This document shows, one piece after another, positions 1 to 9,300 of a stretch of DNA of 45,150 bases; within the stretch, counting starts at the first letter, position 1, and the number at the start of each line of letters is the position of its first letter. The position numbers and the translations under genes are program-made. The notes beneath the pieces are model-generated. The model saw only the letters and a program-made list of their open reading frames with translations. It did not search any database and was not told where the DNA came from. This DNA comes from a virus, in the IMG/VR virus record IMGVR_UViG_3300028569_000060, positions 1 to 45,150 of that record; one strand, written 5' to 3'.

Positions 1-103
1 CCAAATGACTGGTAAAATCTATATTAAACCTACAAAATCTTTAGAGTTTATCGATATCACATTCTACATTACACCAACTGGTGCGTCGTTTGATGATGTA
101 TAA
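1..103 (+). CDS. gp18: Contractile tail sheath protein, C-terminal fragment
   Basis: Open reading frame entering from the left edge and stopping at TAA 101-103; only the last 33 residues are visible. They contain KIYIKPTKSLEFIDITFYI followed by TPTGASFDDV. A beta strand ending in 'EFI.I.F.I' and a closing 'TGASFD' are typical of the C-terminal domain of T4-like tail sheath proteins, which polymerise around the tail tube and contract on infection. The tail tube gene lies about 1 kb downstream, the T4 gene 18-19 order, and a terminator hairpin follows the stop codon. The call rests on a short fragment plus synteny. Confidence 0.7.
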   Translation, partial: QMTGKIYIKPTKSLEFIDITFYITPTGASFDDV

Positions 104-125
104 TAAATTAAAGGTTATTATAAAG

Positions 126-150
126 TGGGGGTCATTGATCCCCATTTTTT
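126..150 (+). terminator. Rho-independent terminator after the sheath gene
   Basis: TGGGGGTC (126-133) pairs with GATCCCCA (137-144) around a three-base ATT loop, with one G-T wobble, and is followed by six T (145-150). AAA before the stem and T bases after it can extend the pairing. A GTG at 125 opens a frame into the next gene, but it sits in this hairpin and is unlikely to be a start. Confidence 0.85.
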
Positions 151-161
151 ATTTTATGTAA

Positions 162-170
162 TATTTATTA
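162..170 (+). promoter_or_regulatory. Candidate late promoter TATTTATTA
   Basis: One instance of the TATTTAT motif that recurs before most gene starts in this window. It follows the sheath terminator and ends only two bases before the ATG at 173, so a transcript from it would be leaderless or nearly so. Function is inferred from recurrence and position. Confidence 0.5.
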
Positions 171-172
171 AT

Positions 173-1006
173 ATGAATTATAAAAGAATAGTTAGGCAAC
201 TCATTAATGAAATAATTGATGATGCGCACACACCAATTATGAAATATTATGCTTTTGATTGGGATGATAATCTAATGTATATGCCAACAAAAATATATTT
301 GAAAGATAACAATGGTAAATCGGTTGGTATGTCGACAGAAGACTTTGCTGAATATAGGACTTTAATTGGAAATGAAGATTTTAATTATGAAGGCAATACT
401 ATTGTAGGTTTTGATGAAGACCCTTTTAGAGATTTTAGAGTAACTGGGGATAAGAAATTCTTGGAATATGCAATGAAAGCACCCACTGGACCCGCTTGGC
501 CCGATTTTATAGAAGCGATTAATAACGGTTCTATATTTTCAATTGTGACGGCAAGAGGTCACACACCAAGTATATTAAAACAAGGGGTATATAATTTAAT
601 AAAGAAAAATATGCACGGCTTAGATTCAAATAAACTTGCAAAAAATTTATTAAAATATAGAAATCTAGCGGATGAAGATAAATTAACAAAAGACCAACTA
701 ATAAGAGCTTATCTTGATATGTGTAGGTTTTATCCTGTTTCTTTTGGCGAAGGTTCGGCAACCAATCCTGAACAAGCAAAAATAGAAGCTATGGAAGAGT
801 TTGTTGATTATGTAAAACTTACTTCAAGGAATCTACAAACAAAAGCTATGATGAAAAATAAAATTAGTAATTACTTTACACCATTTATTGGATTTTCAGA
901 TGATGATGTAAGAAATGTAGACTCTATGAAAAAACATTTTGATAAGAAAGAAGACAATATATTAAAGACTTATTTAACAGCAGGAGGAAAAAAGAAGCAA
1001 TATTAA
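173..1006 (+). CDS. HAD-superfamily phosphatase-like protein with a possible capsid-targeting N-terminus
   Basis: 277 residues from ATG 173; this start is preferred over GTG 125, which lies in the sheath terminator. HAD signatures are visible: motif I FDWDDN with the nucleophile/acid pair D29 and D31, motif II IVTARG with T126, and motif III GFSDDDVRNVD with acidic residues 243-245. HAD enzymes hydrolyse phosphate esters through an aspartyl-phosphate; the substrate here is unknown (nucleotide, polynucleotide 3'-phosphate or other). The first 17 residues, MNYKRIVRQLINEIIDD, form a short basic-amphipathic segment like those on the proteins at 29864 and 33107, possibly a tag for packaging into the head. 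The gene interrupts the conserved sheath-tube pair and has its own TATTTATTA motif. Enzyme family fairly sure; role unknown. Confidence 0.7.
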   Translation: MNYKRIVRQLINEIIDDAHTPIMKYYAFDWDDNLMYMPTKIYLKDNNGKSVGMSTEDFAEYRTLIGNEDFNYEGNTIVGFDEDPFRDFRVTGDKKFLEYAMKAPTGPAWPDFIEAINNGSIFSIVTARGHTPSILKQGVYNLIKKNMHGLDSNKLAKNLLKYRNLADEDKLTKDQLIRAYLDMCRFYPVSFGEGSATNPEQAKIEAMEEFVDYVKLTSRNLQTKAMMKNKISNYFTPFIGFSDDDVRNVDSMKKHFDKKEDNILKTYLTAGGKKKQY

Positions 1007-1007
1007 G

Positions 1008-1050
1008 TAAGTAGTTATTATATATATTAATTAAGTAGTTATTATATATA
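1008..1050 (+). repeat. Direct repeat of 19 bp in the sheath-tube gap
   Basis: TAAGTAGTTATTATATATA occurs at 1008-1026 and again at 1032-1050, a 24-base period, just after the phosphatase stop codon. No hairpin or gene is seen in the rest of this 144-base gap apart from the TATTTATCA motif at 1105-1113. It may be a slippage duplication. Confidence 0.7.
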
Positions 1051-1104
1051 GGTATATTATTTGAAAATAATTTGAAGTAAATAGAAAAATTTTTCATAAT
1101 CATA

Positions 1105-1113
1105 TATTTATCA
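1105..1113 (+). promoter_or_regulatory. Candidate late promoter TATTTATCA
   Basis: TATTTAT motif 37 bases before the tail tube ATG. The downstream sequence ATAAAGAAAAATAAA resembles the context of the copy at 4226. The long A-rich leader to 1150 has no Shine-Dalgarno sequence. Confidence 0.55.
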
Positions 1114-1150
1114 ATAAAGAAAAATAAACATTAAAAAAAAATAAAAAATT

Positions 1151-1639
1151 ATGGCTGATTTATTAATGAAAATGCCAGTTCCGTATGAACCGAAAAGACA
1201 GAATAGGTTTATCGTTAGGTTTCCTTCAAGTTTGGGGATTAACGAATGGTTTGTTGAAAGTGCATCAAGACCGTCAATTAAAGTAGGTTCAACAGAAATC
1301 CAATTTCTAAATACCTCAACTTATGTTGCTGGTAGATTTAACTGGGACCCAATTACTGTTAAATTTAGAGATCCAATTGGACCTTCCGCATCACAAGCAC
1401 TAATGGAATGGATGCGTTTATGTGCTGAATCAGTTACAGGACGTATGGGTTATGCTGCTGGTTATAAGAAAAATGTAGATTTAGAAATGTTAGACCCAAC
1501 CGGTGTTGTTGTCGAAAAATGGATTTTAGAAGGTACATTTATGACTGACTTGAACTTTGGTTCTTTATCTTATTCTCAAGATGCAATTGCTGATATTTCA
1601 GCAACACTTAGAATGGACCGTTGTATATTGGTTTATTAA
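1151..1639 (+). CDS. gp19: Tail tube protein (T4 gp19-like)
   Basis: 162 residues, essentially the length of T4 gp19 (163). Recognisable family features are the N-terminal NRFIVRFPSSLGINEWFVES, the 'SASRPSI' turn, the central DPITVKFRDPIGPSASQALM and a C-terminal SYSQDAIADISATLRMDRC strand. gp19 subunits stack as hexameric rings forming the inner tube, onto which the sheath assembles. The position downstream of the sheath gene and upstream of the chaperone and tape measure genes agrees. Expression is probably late, from the TATTTATCA motif at 1105. The start follows an A-rich leader; the upstream frame offers no alternative. Confidence 0.92.
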   Translation: MADLLMKMPVPYEPKRQNRFIVRFPSSLGINEWFVESASRPSIKVGSTEIQFLNTSTYVAGRFNWDPITVKFRDPIGPSASQALMEWMRLCAESVTGRMGYAAGYKKNVDLEMLDPTGVVVEKWILEGTFMTDLNFGSLSYSQDAIADISATLRMDRCILVY

Positions 1640-1669
1640 TTTTTTACACACCCTTTACAACCAAAATAT

Positions 1670-1709
1670 AAATCCATATATTTATTAGAAATAGTAAATG
1701 TATGGATTT
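1670..1709 (+). promoter_or_regulatory. Hairpin with nested TATTTATTA motif covering the endonuclease start codon
   Basis: Bases 1670-1687 pair with 1692-1709 for 18 positions (two G-T wobbles) around a GAAA tetraloop (1688-1691). The left arm contains TATTTATTA (1679-1687); the right arm contains the ATG of the endonuclease (1702-1704). RNA reading through from the tube gene would hide the start codon, whereas RNA started at the motif would lack the left arm and leave it open. This is the design known for T4 I-TevI; its working here is inferred. Confidence 0.7.
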
Positions 1710-3285
1710 TTCTTTTTTTACAACTAATAATAAGTCTGGATATAAGACCAATGAAAAGTGGTTAAGTAATAATGAACCAGAATTGTATTCAAAAATAGTT
1801 GAGTATTCAAAAAAAAACCAAAGTGATATAACATTTAAGGAAAAAATATATTTTTATTTTCATAATTTAACACAAAGACCAAAATGTGTTTCTTGTAATA
1901 ATGAAATAAAATTTAGAAATAGATTTGATAAACCATACGGTGATTTTTGTTCTTTAACTTGTGCGAATAATTCAAAAGAAGAATTGGTTAATCGACAGAA
2001 AAAAACATTCAATAAAAAGTATGGTGTTGATTTCTACACCCAACACAATGATTTTGTAAAAAAACAAAAAGAAACCAAACTAAAAAAGTATGGGAATGAA
2101 AATTACAATAACGTAAAAAAAAGTAAAAAAACCAAAGAAGTTAATTATGGTAATGGTAATTACAATAATATAGAAAAACAAAAATTAACTTGTAAAACAA
2201 AATATGGGGTTGATAATTATGCAAAATCAAATAACTATAAAAATAAATTAATTAAGGAATTTAAAAATTTATATTCAGACATTAACTTTAATGAAGTTAA
2301 AAAAGGTTCGGTTGTTATTGTTTGTCCTACTTGCAAAAAAGAATCTGAATTATCAAAACAACTATTATATGAAAGACATAAAAGAAATTATGAATGTTGT
2401 CTTAATTGTAACCCAATTGGTTTTTCCCAAAGGAGTGGTTATGAAGACGAGATTTCAAGGTTCTTAAATGAAGTTAATACAAAACATATAACAAACTACA
2501 AATTACCAAATTCAAAGGTTGAGATTGATTTATTTATTCCAGAACATAACCTGGGTTTTGAATTTAACGGACTTTACTGGCACAATGAATTATTTAAAAC
2601 ACCAAACTATCATTTAGAAAAAACGATTAAATGCAATAATCTTGGAATTAATTTGGTTCATATTTTTGAAGATGAATGGATTTATAACAAAGAAGTTGTA
2701 AAATCAATTATTAAGAATAAATTAAACATTAGTGAAAATAAAATTTATGCTAGAAAGTGTATAATAAAAGAAGTGTCAACACAAGAAACCAAAAAATTCT
2801 TGGAGGACAATCATATACAAGGAAATGTAAATTCAAGTGCTAAGTTAGGATTATACCACAATAATGAACTTGTATCCCTTATGACCTTTTCAAAAGGGAG
2901 AATTATTATGGGTGGGAAAAGTAATGAGTGGGAGTTAAATAGATTTTGTAATAAGTTAAATACAAATATAATTGGTTCAGCATCAAAATTATTAAAATAT
3001 TTTGTAACAAATTATAAACCAGAAAAATTAATATCATATTCTGATATTAGAATTTTTGATGGTAAAATGTATGAAAAATTAAATTTTAAAATGATTTCAC
3101 AATCAAAACCAAATTATTGGTACGTAATTGGAGACAAGAGACATTATAGATTTAATTTTAAAAAATCAAACTTGGTAAAAGAAGGTTATGATAAAAACAA
3201 AACCGAAAAACAAATTATGTTTGATAGGAAAATTTATAGAATATATGATTGTGGAAACATTAGATGGGAATTAACTATTGATTAA
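1702..3285 (+). CDS. Large free-standing homing-type endonuclease (Vsr/PD-(D/E)XK-like)
   Basis: 527 residues. An N-terminal four-cysteine zinc-finger-like unit (C62, C65, C83, C87) is followed by several short repeats around KKYGV/KKYGN/NYGNGNYNN/TKYGVDNY (about residues 100-175), which resemble the DNA-binding repeats of phage homing endonucleases. A second CxxC pair lies near 209. A Vsr-like nuclease core follows at about 245-330, with 'SKVEIDLFIPE' and 'GFEFNGLYWH' supplying candidate acidic residues, then HIFEDEW. The C-terminal part (about 380-500) has the LGLYHNNELVSLMTF and SYSDIRIFDGKMYEKLNF segments common in this family. It sits alone between tail genes, as mobile endonucleases do, and its start codon lies in a regulatory hairpin. 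Exact family name uncertain. Confidence 0.8.
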   Translation: MDFSFFTTNNKSGYKTNEKWLSNNEPELYSKIVEYSKKNQSDITFKEKIYFYFHNLTQRPKCVSCNNEIKFRNRFDKPYGDFCSLTCANNSKEELVNRQKKTFNKKYGVDFYTQHNDFVKKQKETKLKKYGNENYNNVKKSKKTKEVNYGNGNYNNIEKQKLTCKTKYGVDNYAKSNNYKNKLIKEFKNLYSDINFNEVKKGSVVIVCPTCKKESELSKQLLYERHKRNYECCLNCNPIGFSQRSGYEDEISRFLNEVNTKHITNYKLPNSKVEIDLFIPEHNLGFEFNGLYWHNELFKTPNYHLEKTIKCNNLGINLVHIFEDEWIYNKEVVKSIIKNKLNISENKIYARKCIIKEVSTQETKKFLEDNHIQGNVNSSAKLGLYHNNELVSLMTFSKGRIIMGGKSNEWELNRFCNKLNTNIIGSASKLLKYFVTNYKPEKLISYSDIRIFDGKMYEKLNFKMISQSKPNYWYVIGDKRHYRFNFKKSNLVKEGYDKNKTEKQIMFDRKIYRIYDCGNIRWELTID

Positions 3286-3322
3286 ATCAAGTATTGATAT
3301 ATTTTTATAATAAAAAAAGAAT

Positions 3323-4093
3323 ATGGAAACTAATGTTAATGATTACGGCCAAATGAATTTTAATTTACCACACGATGTGGTGCCACTTCCATCCGGAGGG
3401 ATATTCTATCCAAACAAAAAGAAAAGTGTTAAAGTTGGTTATTTAACGGCCGCTGACGAAAATATATTAGTTAATATGGATGGTAATAAGTCAATTAAAG
3501 AAACCTTAATATTACCATTATTAAGAAATAAATTATATGAACCAGATTTAAGACCAGAAGATTTACTTGATGGTGATTTGGAAGCAATTTTATTATTTTT
3601 AAGAAACACATCTTTTGGTCCAGAATATACTGTTTCTGTTAATGATCCACAAACAGGAAAATTATTTGACGCTACAATTGTTCTTGATGAGTTAAATATT
3701 AAAAAAAATTCAGTAGAACCAGATAGTGATGGTACGTTTACTGTTACATTACCAAAATGTAAGTCAACAGTTAAATTAAAACCTTTAACTATGAAAGAAT
3801 ATTTAGAAATAGAAAGAACGTTAGATTCGTACCCACAAGGTAGAATACAACCTACTGTTACATTAAGACTCAATAAACTTATTGTTGAATTGGACGGAAA
3901 AGAAAATAAAGGAGATATCGCAAAATTTGTCGAATCAATGCCAATCTCTGATTCAAAGTATATTAGAAACTTTATGTTTGAGAACGAACCTAGACTTGAT
4001 CTATCAAAAGAAGTTATCGCCCCATCAGGAGAAAGAGCAGTAGTGTCTATTGCTTTTGGGGTGGAGTTTTTTCGGCCTTTCTTCTCAATATAA
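3323..4093 (+). CDS. Tail assembly chaperone / gp26-like protein, short frame
   Basis: 256 residues in the unshifted frame. The N-terminus has VVPLPSGGIFYPNKKKSVKV and YLTAADENILVN, followed by a helical DLLDGDLEAILLFLRNTSFG segment; these resemble T4-like gp26-type baseplate/tail assembly proteins. The gene lies between the tail tube and tape measure genes, the usual place of the G/GT-type tail assembly chaperones that coat the tape measure during tail growth. As in those systems, an ORF without an ATG overlaps its 3' end in another frame (4044-4223), so a longer product of about 299 residues is likely. The TATTTTTATAATAA leader resembles a degenerate copy of the late motif. Chaperone role is from context; gp26 similarity is from memory of the family. 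Confidence 0.72.
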   Translation: METNVNDYGQMNFNLPHDVVPLPSGGIFYPNKKKSVKVGYLTAADENILVNMDGNKSIKETLILPLLRNKLYEPDLRPEDLLDGDLEAILLFLRNTSFGPEYTVSVNDPQTGKLFDATIVLDELNIKKNSVEPDSDGTFTVTLPKCKSTVKLKPLTMKEYLEIERTLDSYPQGRIQPTVTLRLNKLIVELDGKENKGDIAKFVESMPISDSKYIRNFMFENEPRLDLSKEVIAPSGERAVVSIAFGVEFFRPFFSI

Positions 4094-4223
4094 ACTAAGA
4101 CTTATTGACGAATACATCTACTTAGCTAGAATGTTAAAACTATCATATAGTGATTATCTGATTATGCCAACATATTTCAGAAGGTATGTTGTTGATAAAA
4201 TTTCCGAACAAAACCAACAATAA
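4062..4223 (+). CDS. Frameshift extension of the tail assembly chaperone (+1 or -2)
   Basis: This frame is open from 4044 to TAA 4221-4223 but has no ATG before 4131. It encodes about 53 residues in phage-like sequence, including YKLRLIDEYIYLARMLKLS and DYLIMPTYFRRYVVDKI, a pattern I associate with chaperone C-termini. Translation could enter from the 3323 frame by a +1 slip. Two sites allow re-pairing: GGG-G at 4058-4061 (TTT GGG G TGG) and TTT-C at 4070-4073. Both would give about 299 residues. Alternatives are a separate gene starting at TTG 4050/4056 or ATG 4131, or a sequencing error. Tail chaperone genes of many phages use such a shift, which supports the reading. Confidence 0.65.
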   Translation, partial: WSFFGLSSQYKLRLIDEYIYLARMLKLSYSDYLIMPTYFRRYVVDKISEQNQQ

Positions 4224-4225
4224 AG

Positions 4226-4234
4226 TATTTATCA
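4226..4234 (+). promoter_or_regulatory. Candidate late promoter TATTTATCA
   Basis: TATTTAT motif 15 bases before the tape measure ATG, within the 26-base gap after the chaperone extension. The 12-16 base spacing recurs before 1702, 6323, 18437, 29864 and 33565. Confidence 0.6.
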
Positions 4235-4249
4235 ATAAACTAAAACCCA

Positions 4250-6259
4250 ATGATGTTTAACGATAGTACTAAAACAACTGATGCGGGACAAACCGATATT
4301 AATACTACCGAAACTACAGCTACACGTGCTATGCAAGGTGCCACAGTGGCATCTGATGCGTTGGATGCGGCGGCTAAAAATGGTATTAACGTATTTAAAA
4401 CCGCAGGTGATTTATTAGGTTCAATAGGTACTGAACTAAACAATATATTTTCAATAGAAAGTAATTGGGAAAGATTAAAACTACTTGATAAACAATCTGC
4501 AGAAATAAATCAAGCGTTAGGGTTAGGAACAAAAAAAGCTGGAGAATTTAAACAACTATTAGCAGACTCCTTTCCAAAGTTTGCAGAACTTGGTCTTGAT
4601 ATTTCCGAAGTACAAAAACAATATGTTGGTTTATCTGAAGTCTTTGGTTCAAATATATCAATTACCGATGAACGTATGGCAGAACTTGCCGCAACATCTA
4701 AAGTAACTGGTGTTAGTGCAAAAGATTTAGCATCATCATTTAGAAGTGTTGGTGGAAATTTATCAAATGTTGCCGACAAGATGATGGTAGTTACAAAGGT
4801 CGCAAAAGAATCTGGGGCTATTGTAAGAGATGTTACCGACAAAGTAACAAAGAACATTGGTCAGATGAATATGTATAACTTTGACGGTGGTATAAAGGGT
4901 CTTGCTAAAATGTCATCACAAGCTTCTAAACTTGGGATTGATATGGGTAGTATATTTAAATTAACTGAAAAAGTATTTAATCCAGAAGGTGCTATTGAAA
5001 CAGCAGCAGCATTACAAAGGTTAGGTGTTCAGACAAGTGCCTTAACAGACCCACTAAAGTTAATGGATTTATCGGCTAATGACCCAACCGAACTACAAAA
5101 TCAAATTGTTAAAATGTCAAAAGATTTTGTAAGTTTTAATAAAAATCTGGGGGAGTTCCAAATTATGCCTGGAGAAAAAAGAAGATTAAGAGAAGTTGCC
5201 GATGCTTTAGGTATGACATCCGATGAATTGGCTAAAATGTCTTTGAATGCTAGTAATTTGGATTATAAAATGAAACAAATTAAATTTGCTCCTGGTACAT
5301 CTAAAGAGGATAGAGAAATGATTGCCTCAATGGCACAAATCAATAAACAAGGTATGGCTGAAGTTAAAGTCAAACAAATGAAAGAGGTTGACGGTAAACA
5401 AGTTTTTACTGGTGAATATGAAATGGTTGAAGTTGGAAAATTAACAACAGATCAAATAACATTATTAAAAGAATCACAAGAACTTCAGGGTGCGTCTATG
5501 GAAGAACTTGCTATTGACCAATTAAGTGAATTAGCATCATTGAACGCAAAAATGTCAGCATTTTTAACGGCCACTAGATTTGGTGCACCATCTGGTACAG
5601 CAATGCAAGGACTTTATAGTACTGCAACAACTGGTACAAGAAAAGCGGCCTTTACAGAATATGATAATTCTGGAACAGGTATTATATCTAAAGAATCCAG
5701 AGAAACCGAAAATACTAGAGATTTTGTAAACAAAATGACAAATAAAGTTGGTGATATATTTTCAGAGGTTAAGAAAAAAATTAGTGAAGTTAAGAGTATG
5801 GACGATGTTGAAACCTTATTTACTGGGGCCGCTAATGATTTAGGTGGTATATTTACTGGTTTAAAAAATAAAGATATACTTGGTGAACTAACTAAATTTA
5901 TGGATGAAAAAAACATAAAATCCTCAATGATATCTGATTCTAATGCTCCTAATAGTTCTAATACATCAATAAACACATCTAATAGTGCTGTTAGTTCTAG
6001 TAATATTATAAATAACCCCTCAACAACACCAGCATCGGTAGTTCAAAACAAACCATTAGAATCTAATGTTAATTTATCAAATAAAGTTGATGTTAATGTT
6101 ACAATGGACCCCTCAATAAGAAACGAGGCGCTAACAACTTTAATGAGTGGTGCTATTAGAAAATACTATGAGGACCCAAGTAAAATGGCTGAGTTTATTA
6201 AAAAGATTAATGACATTCAAACCAATAATAATTTAATACCAGCCTGGTACAAACCATAA
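4250..6259 (+). CDS. Tape measure protein
   Basis: 669 residues, largely helical by composition, which would fit a short-to-medium contractile tail. The 'SKVTGVSAKDLASSFRSVGG' segment (about residues 158-177) resembles the recurring 'xxxGVSAxELxxAFxxxGG' pattern of tape measure proteins. It is flanked by long Ala/Lys/Glu-rich helices, with a Ser/Asn-rich low-complexity linker at about 565-605 before a conserved-looking C-terminal helix ending in LIPAWYKP. The position right after the tail chaperone is canonical; the equivalent T4 protein is gp29 (590 residues). It is expected to sit in the tube lumen and set tail length. ATG-ATG offers two starts; the first is used. Confidence 0.78.
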   Translation: MMFNDSTKTTDAGQTDINTTETTATRAMQGATVASDALDAAAKNGINVFKTAGDLLGSIGTELNNIFSIESNWERLKLLDKQSAEINQALGLGTKKAGEFKQLLADSFPKFAELGLDISEVQKQYVGLSEVFGSNISITDERMAELAATSKVTGVSAKDLASSFRSVGGNLSNVADKMMVVTKVAKESGAIVRDVTDKVTKNIGQMNMYNFDGGIKGLAKMSSQASKLGIDMGSIFKLTEKVFNPEGAIETAAALQRLGVQTSALTDPLKLMDLSANDPTELQNQIVKMSKDFVSFNKNLGEFQIMPGEKRRLREVADALGMTSDELAKMSLNASNLDYKMKQIKFAPGTSKEDREMIASMAQINKQGMAEVKVKQMKEVDGKQVFTGEYEMVEVGKLTTDQITLLKESQELQGASMEELAIDQLSELASLNAKMSAFLTATRFGAPSGTAMQGLYSTATTGTRKAAFTEYDNSGTGIISKESRETENTRDFVNKMTNKVGDIFSEVKKKISEVKSMDDVETLFTGAANDLGGIFTGLKNKDILGELTKFMDEKNIKSSMISDSNAPNSSNTSINTSNSAVSSSNIINNPSTTPASVVQNKPLESNVNLSNKVDVNVTMDPSIRNEALTTLMSGAIRKYYEDPSKMAEFIKKINDIQTNNNLIPAWYKP

Positions 6260-6287
6260 TAAAGTCTTAATTACATTTCAAAAAAAT

Positions 6288-6310
6288 TATTTATAATCTA
6301 TTTATAAATA
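6288..6310 (+). promoter_or_regulatory. Two TATTTATAA motifs in tandem
   Basis: TATTTATAA occurs at 6288-6296 and 6299-6307. The second is part of the palindrome TATTTATAAATA (6299-6310), which also contains TATAAATA, the T4 late promoter core. The second copy ends 15 bases before ATG 6323. Confidence 0.6.
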
Positions 6311-6322
6311 AAATTAAAATTA

Positions 6323-9300
6323 ATGTCTGAAAGTTCATTATCGTTTAATTCAACTGCTACATTTAGGAATACTTTAATGGGTAGGAATTTAACACCCTAT
6401 AATGTCCCAGGGGCTTATAGTCCACCATCTGGAAATGTAAATTACGAAGTATCACCAATGAATGATAGTTCAGTTATTGATTCACCAAATGATTTAATTG
6501 GGACTACAGTACAAGCAAACCAACTTTATTCATTAAATGAATATGGGCCAGAAGGTGGTTATAATAATATTATATCAACTGATGGTGAACCATTACCAGT
6601 AACACCAAATCAAGGTGAATACGGACAAGACAACGCAGAAATAGATTTAGTTAATGAATTTTATATTGATTCGGCATACATAAAAAATGTTTATGGACCA
6701 GAAAGTGGTTATAAAGATTTAGTAATTATTACTGATAATTTTAATAACCTACAATACTTTTCACCATATGCTACATCTAATGGTAGCGTATTTCAATCAG
6801 TACCTATTAATTTTTTATATTCTATATATAGTCCTTTTGAAATTCTGTCATCTTCAAATCCGACGGGAACACCAGGACCTTTATCGCAAGATTCATTACT
6901 AGCACAAATTGGTGCTAAAAAATTAAAAGAAGCTTTTGAAAAAAGAATTGCAGATGAGGTTAATAACACAATTAATAGTATTGTTAACTTAGATTCTCTA
7001 CAAGATCCATTTGAAGCCTCACTTGTTGCAAGTGGTCAACAACCAATTATAAATAAAAATTGGAAAATTACAGTTCCAGACAATCCATTATTAGCGGCCG
7101 TTTCTTTTGCAAATAGATTAAGTGGTACCTATTTTCCGGTATCATTAATACCTGGTGACTATTTTACAAAACCATTTAAAGGACAAGATAATCAAACACA
7201 AGGAGCACTTAATGTTGTAAACAATTTAACTGGTGGTGCCTTAGGTTCTTTATTAGCAACTAGTGAAAATCCTTCAGTTTTATTTTTAAAAAATACAGGA
7301 TACGGTCAAAAATCAGTATTATTTAAAAGTATTGAATATAACATCTATAGACCAAACTATGATAAAGGATTAATACTTGGTGTAACAGACGCCATTAATA
7401 ATCTCTTAGGTGGAAACACAGAGGCCGGTGGTAGTGGTTATTACGTTGGTAGTAGTCAAGCTGAACCGTCATCAATAAATTCACCAGCAAATGAAATACC
7501 TGTTGATAGGTTTGGAAATCAACAACCAAGTCCAGTTTATGGTCCAGACACGTTAGGTAAACTTTACGAAGGAAACGAAGATAAAATTAAATTTGGTCTG
7601 GGTGGAAAGCCCTATTCAAACCAAGGAGGAATTACAGGACAGTTTACTTGGGTTTCACCAAAATATAAAGACAATTTAGGATTTAAGGTTGCACCTGGTG
7701 GTGGCCCAGTACAACCACAAGATAAAGAATTTGACTCAGTTAAAGGAGAATTTAACGCGGATACAGAATCAACTGGTTTTGAATTTAAAGGTGGTTCTAT
7801 TTTAGATAACACACAAAGATTAATTAATGCCGCCGATAATGCTACAGGAGCAAAAAGATTACAACACGTAGGAAACGCAATTAATCAAGTATCCAAAGTC
7901 TTTAATGACGGATACAAAGAAATGACGAAAGGCTCACAAGTAATTGCTTATTATGATAGTGTAACTGATTCGGAAACAATAGGGATTGAAGGTTCGGAAG
8001 TCGGAAGAGAATATTGTAGGGTGTTCCAAAAAGATACACCTTATTTAACTTATGCTGACTTACAAAAAACAGACGGTATTACAATTTCTGGTAGAAAATT
8101 TGACTATTCAGTATTAGATAATACATATAATTTGAACATTGCACCATTAAGAAATCCTGGATCAACAAACATATTTGACCAAAAAGTTAAAAAATATATG
8201 TTTTCTTTGGAAAACCTTGCGTGGAGAACGTCAAGTCAACCAGGTTTTACGTATGATGATTTACCAGTATGCGAAAGAGGACCTAACGGCGGTAGAATTA
8301 TGTGGTTTCCACCATATGATTTAACATTTAGCGATTCATCAACAGCTAACTGGAATCCAACATCGTTTCTTGGTAGACCAGAACCAATACACACATATAA
8401 AAATACAACAAGGACTGGTTCGATATCTTGGAAAATTGTGGTTGACCATCCTGCTATGATGAACACAATTATTAGAAAACAATTAGATAAGTTTTCACCA
8501 GATCAAGTTGACTCTATTATGGATTCATTTTTTGCTGGTTGTGTTAAATATGATTTATATGATTTGGCCGCTAAATTTAATACAATTCCAGTTAATCAAC
8601 TTTATGAATATCAAAAATTATTAGCAGACCCAAGACTTACGGATGAAGAAAAGTATGGTGTGCTAGATGAAATACCAGTAAACCCAGAATCTGTGATAGA
8701 CGGTAATGGCGGTGATAACACCGCTGTTGCAAAAACAGGAAACGGTGTTAATGTTACAACACCCAATGGAAATAATATTTCAAATACAGCCGCAGCATCA
8801 AGTAAAGAAGATGTTATTGTAACAACAGAATTAACAGAATGGGAAGGATACGCGTTTTATTTTGATAATGACTACCCATTTGGGTATGGAAGTTTTGAAA
8901 CAACAGTACCTAACAATCAAGATTATAAACATTGGTACGATATATATTTAGGAAGAAAAAATGTATATAACTCAACTTCAGCACCTTTAAATGTAAATAG
9001 TGGTGGTGCTGTATTCACAAGAGCCGAAGTAATACCATTTTTTGATCAAGTAATTATTGGTAATTTTAAAAAAATTAATGATGAACTTTTACCAAAACTT
9101 AAAGAAATAATTATAGATCAAGGTGGTACCGTAGTTTTAGAATTACAAGGATCCGCATCAGCCCCAGCCTCAGTTGGGTATAATGATAACTTATCACAAA
9201 GAAGAAATGATTCTGTAAAAAAATGGTTTTTAAAACAAAAACTTGGGAACGATACAATGGCAACATTACAAAGTCAGGGTAAAATTAAATTTAAATATAG

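Noticed and set aside
125-172. GTG start at 125 for the HAD-like gene
   Set aside because: It lies in the stem of the sheath terminator; ATG 173 follows the promoter motif and gives a sensible N-terminus.
3279-3291. TTGATTAAATCAA palindrome at the end of the endonuclease gene as a terminator
   Set aside because: There is no room for a loop and no adjoining T-run; probably chance in AT-rich sequence.
3439-3873. Minus-strand ORF of 144 codons inside the tail chaperone gene
   Set aside because: Shadow of a well-supported + strand gene; no motif and opposite to every other gene.
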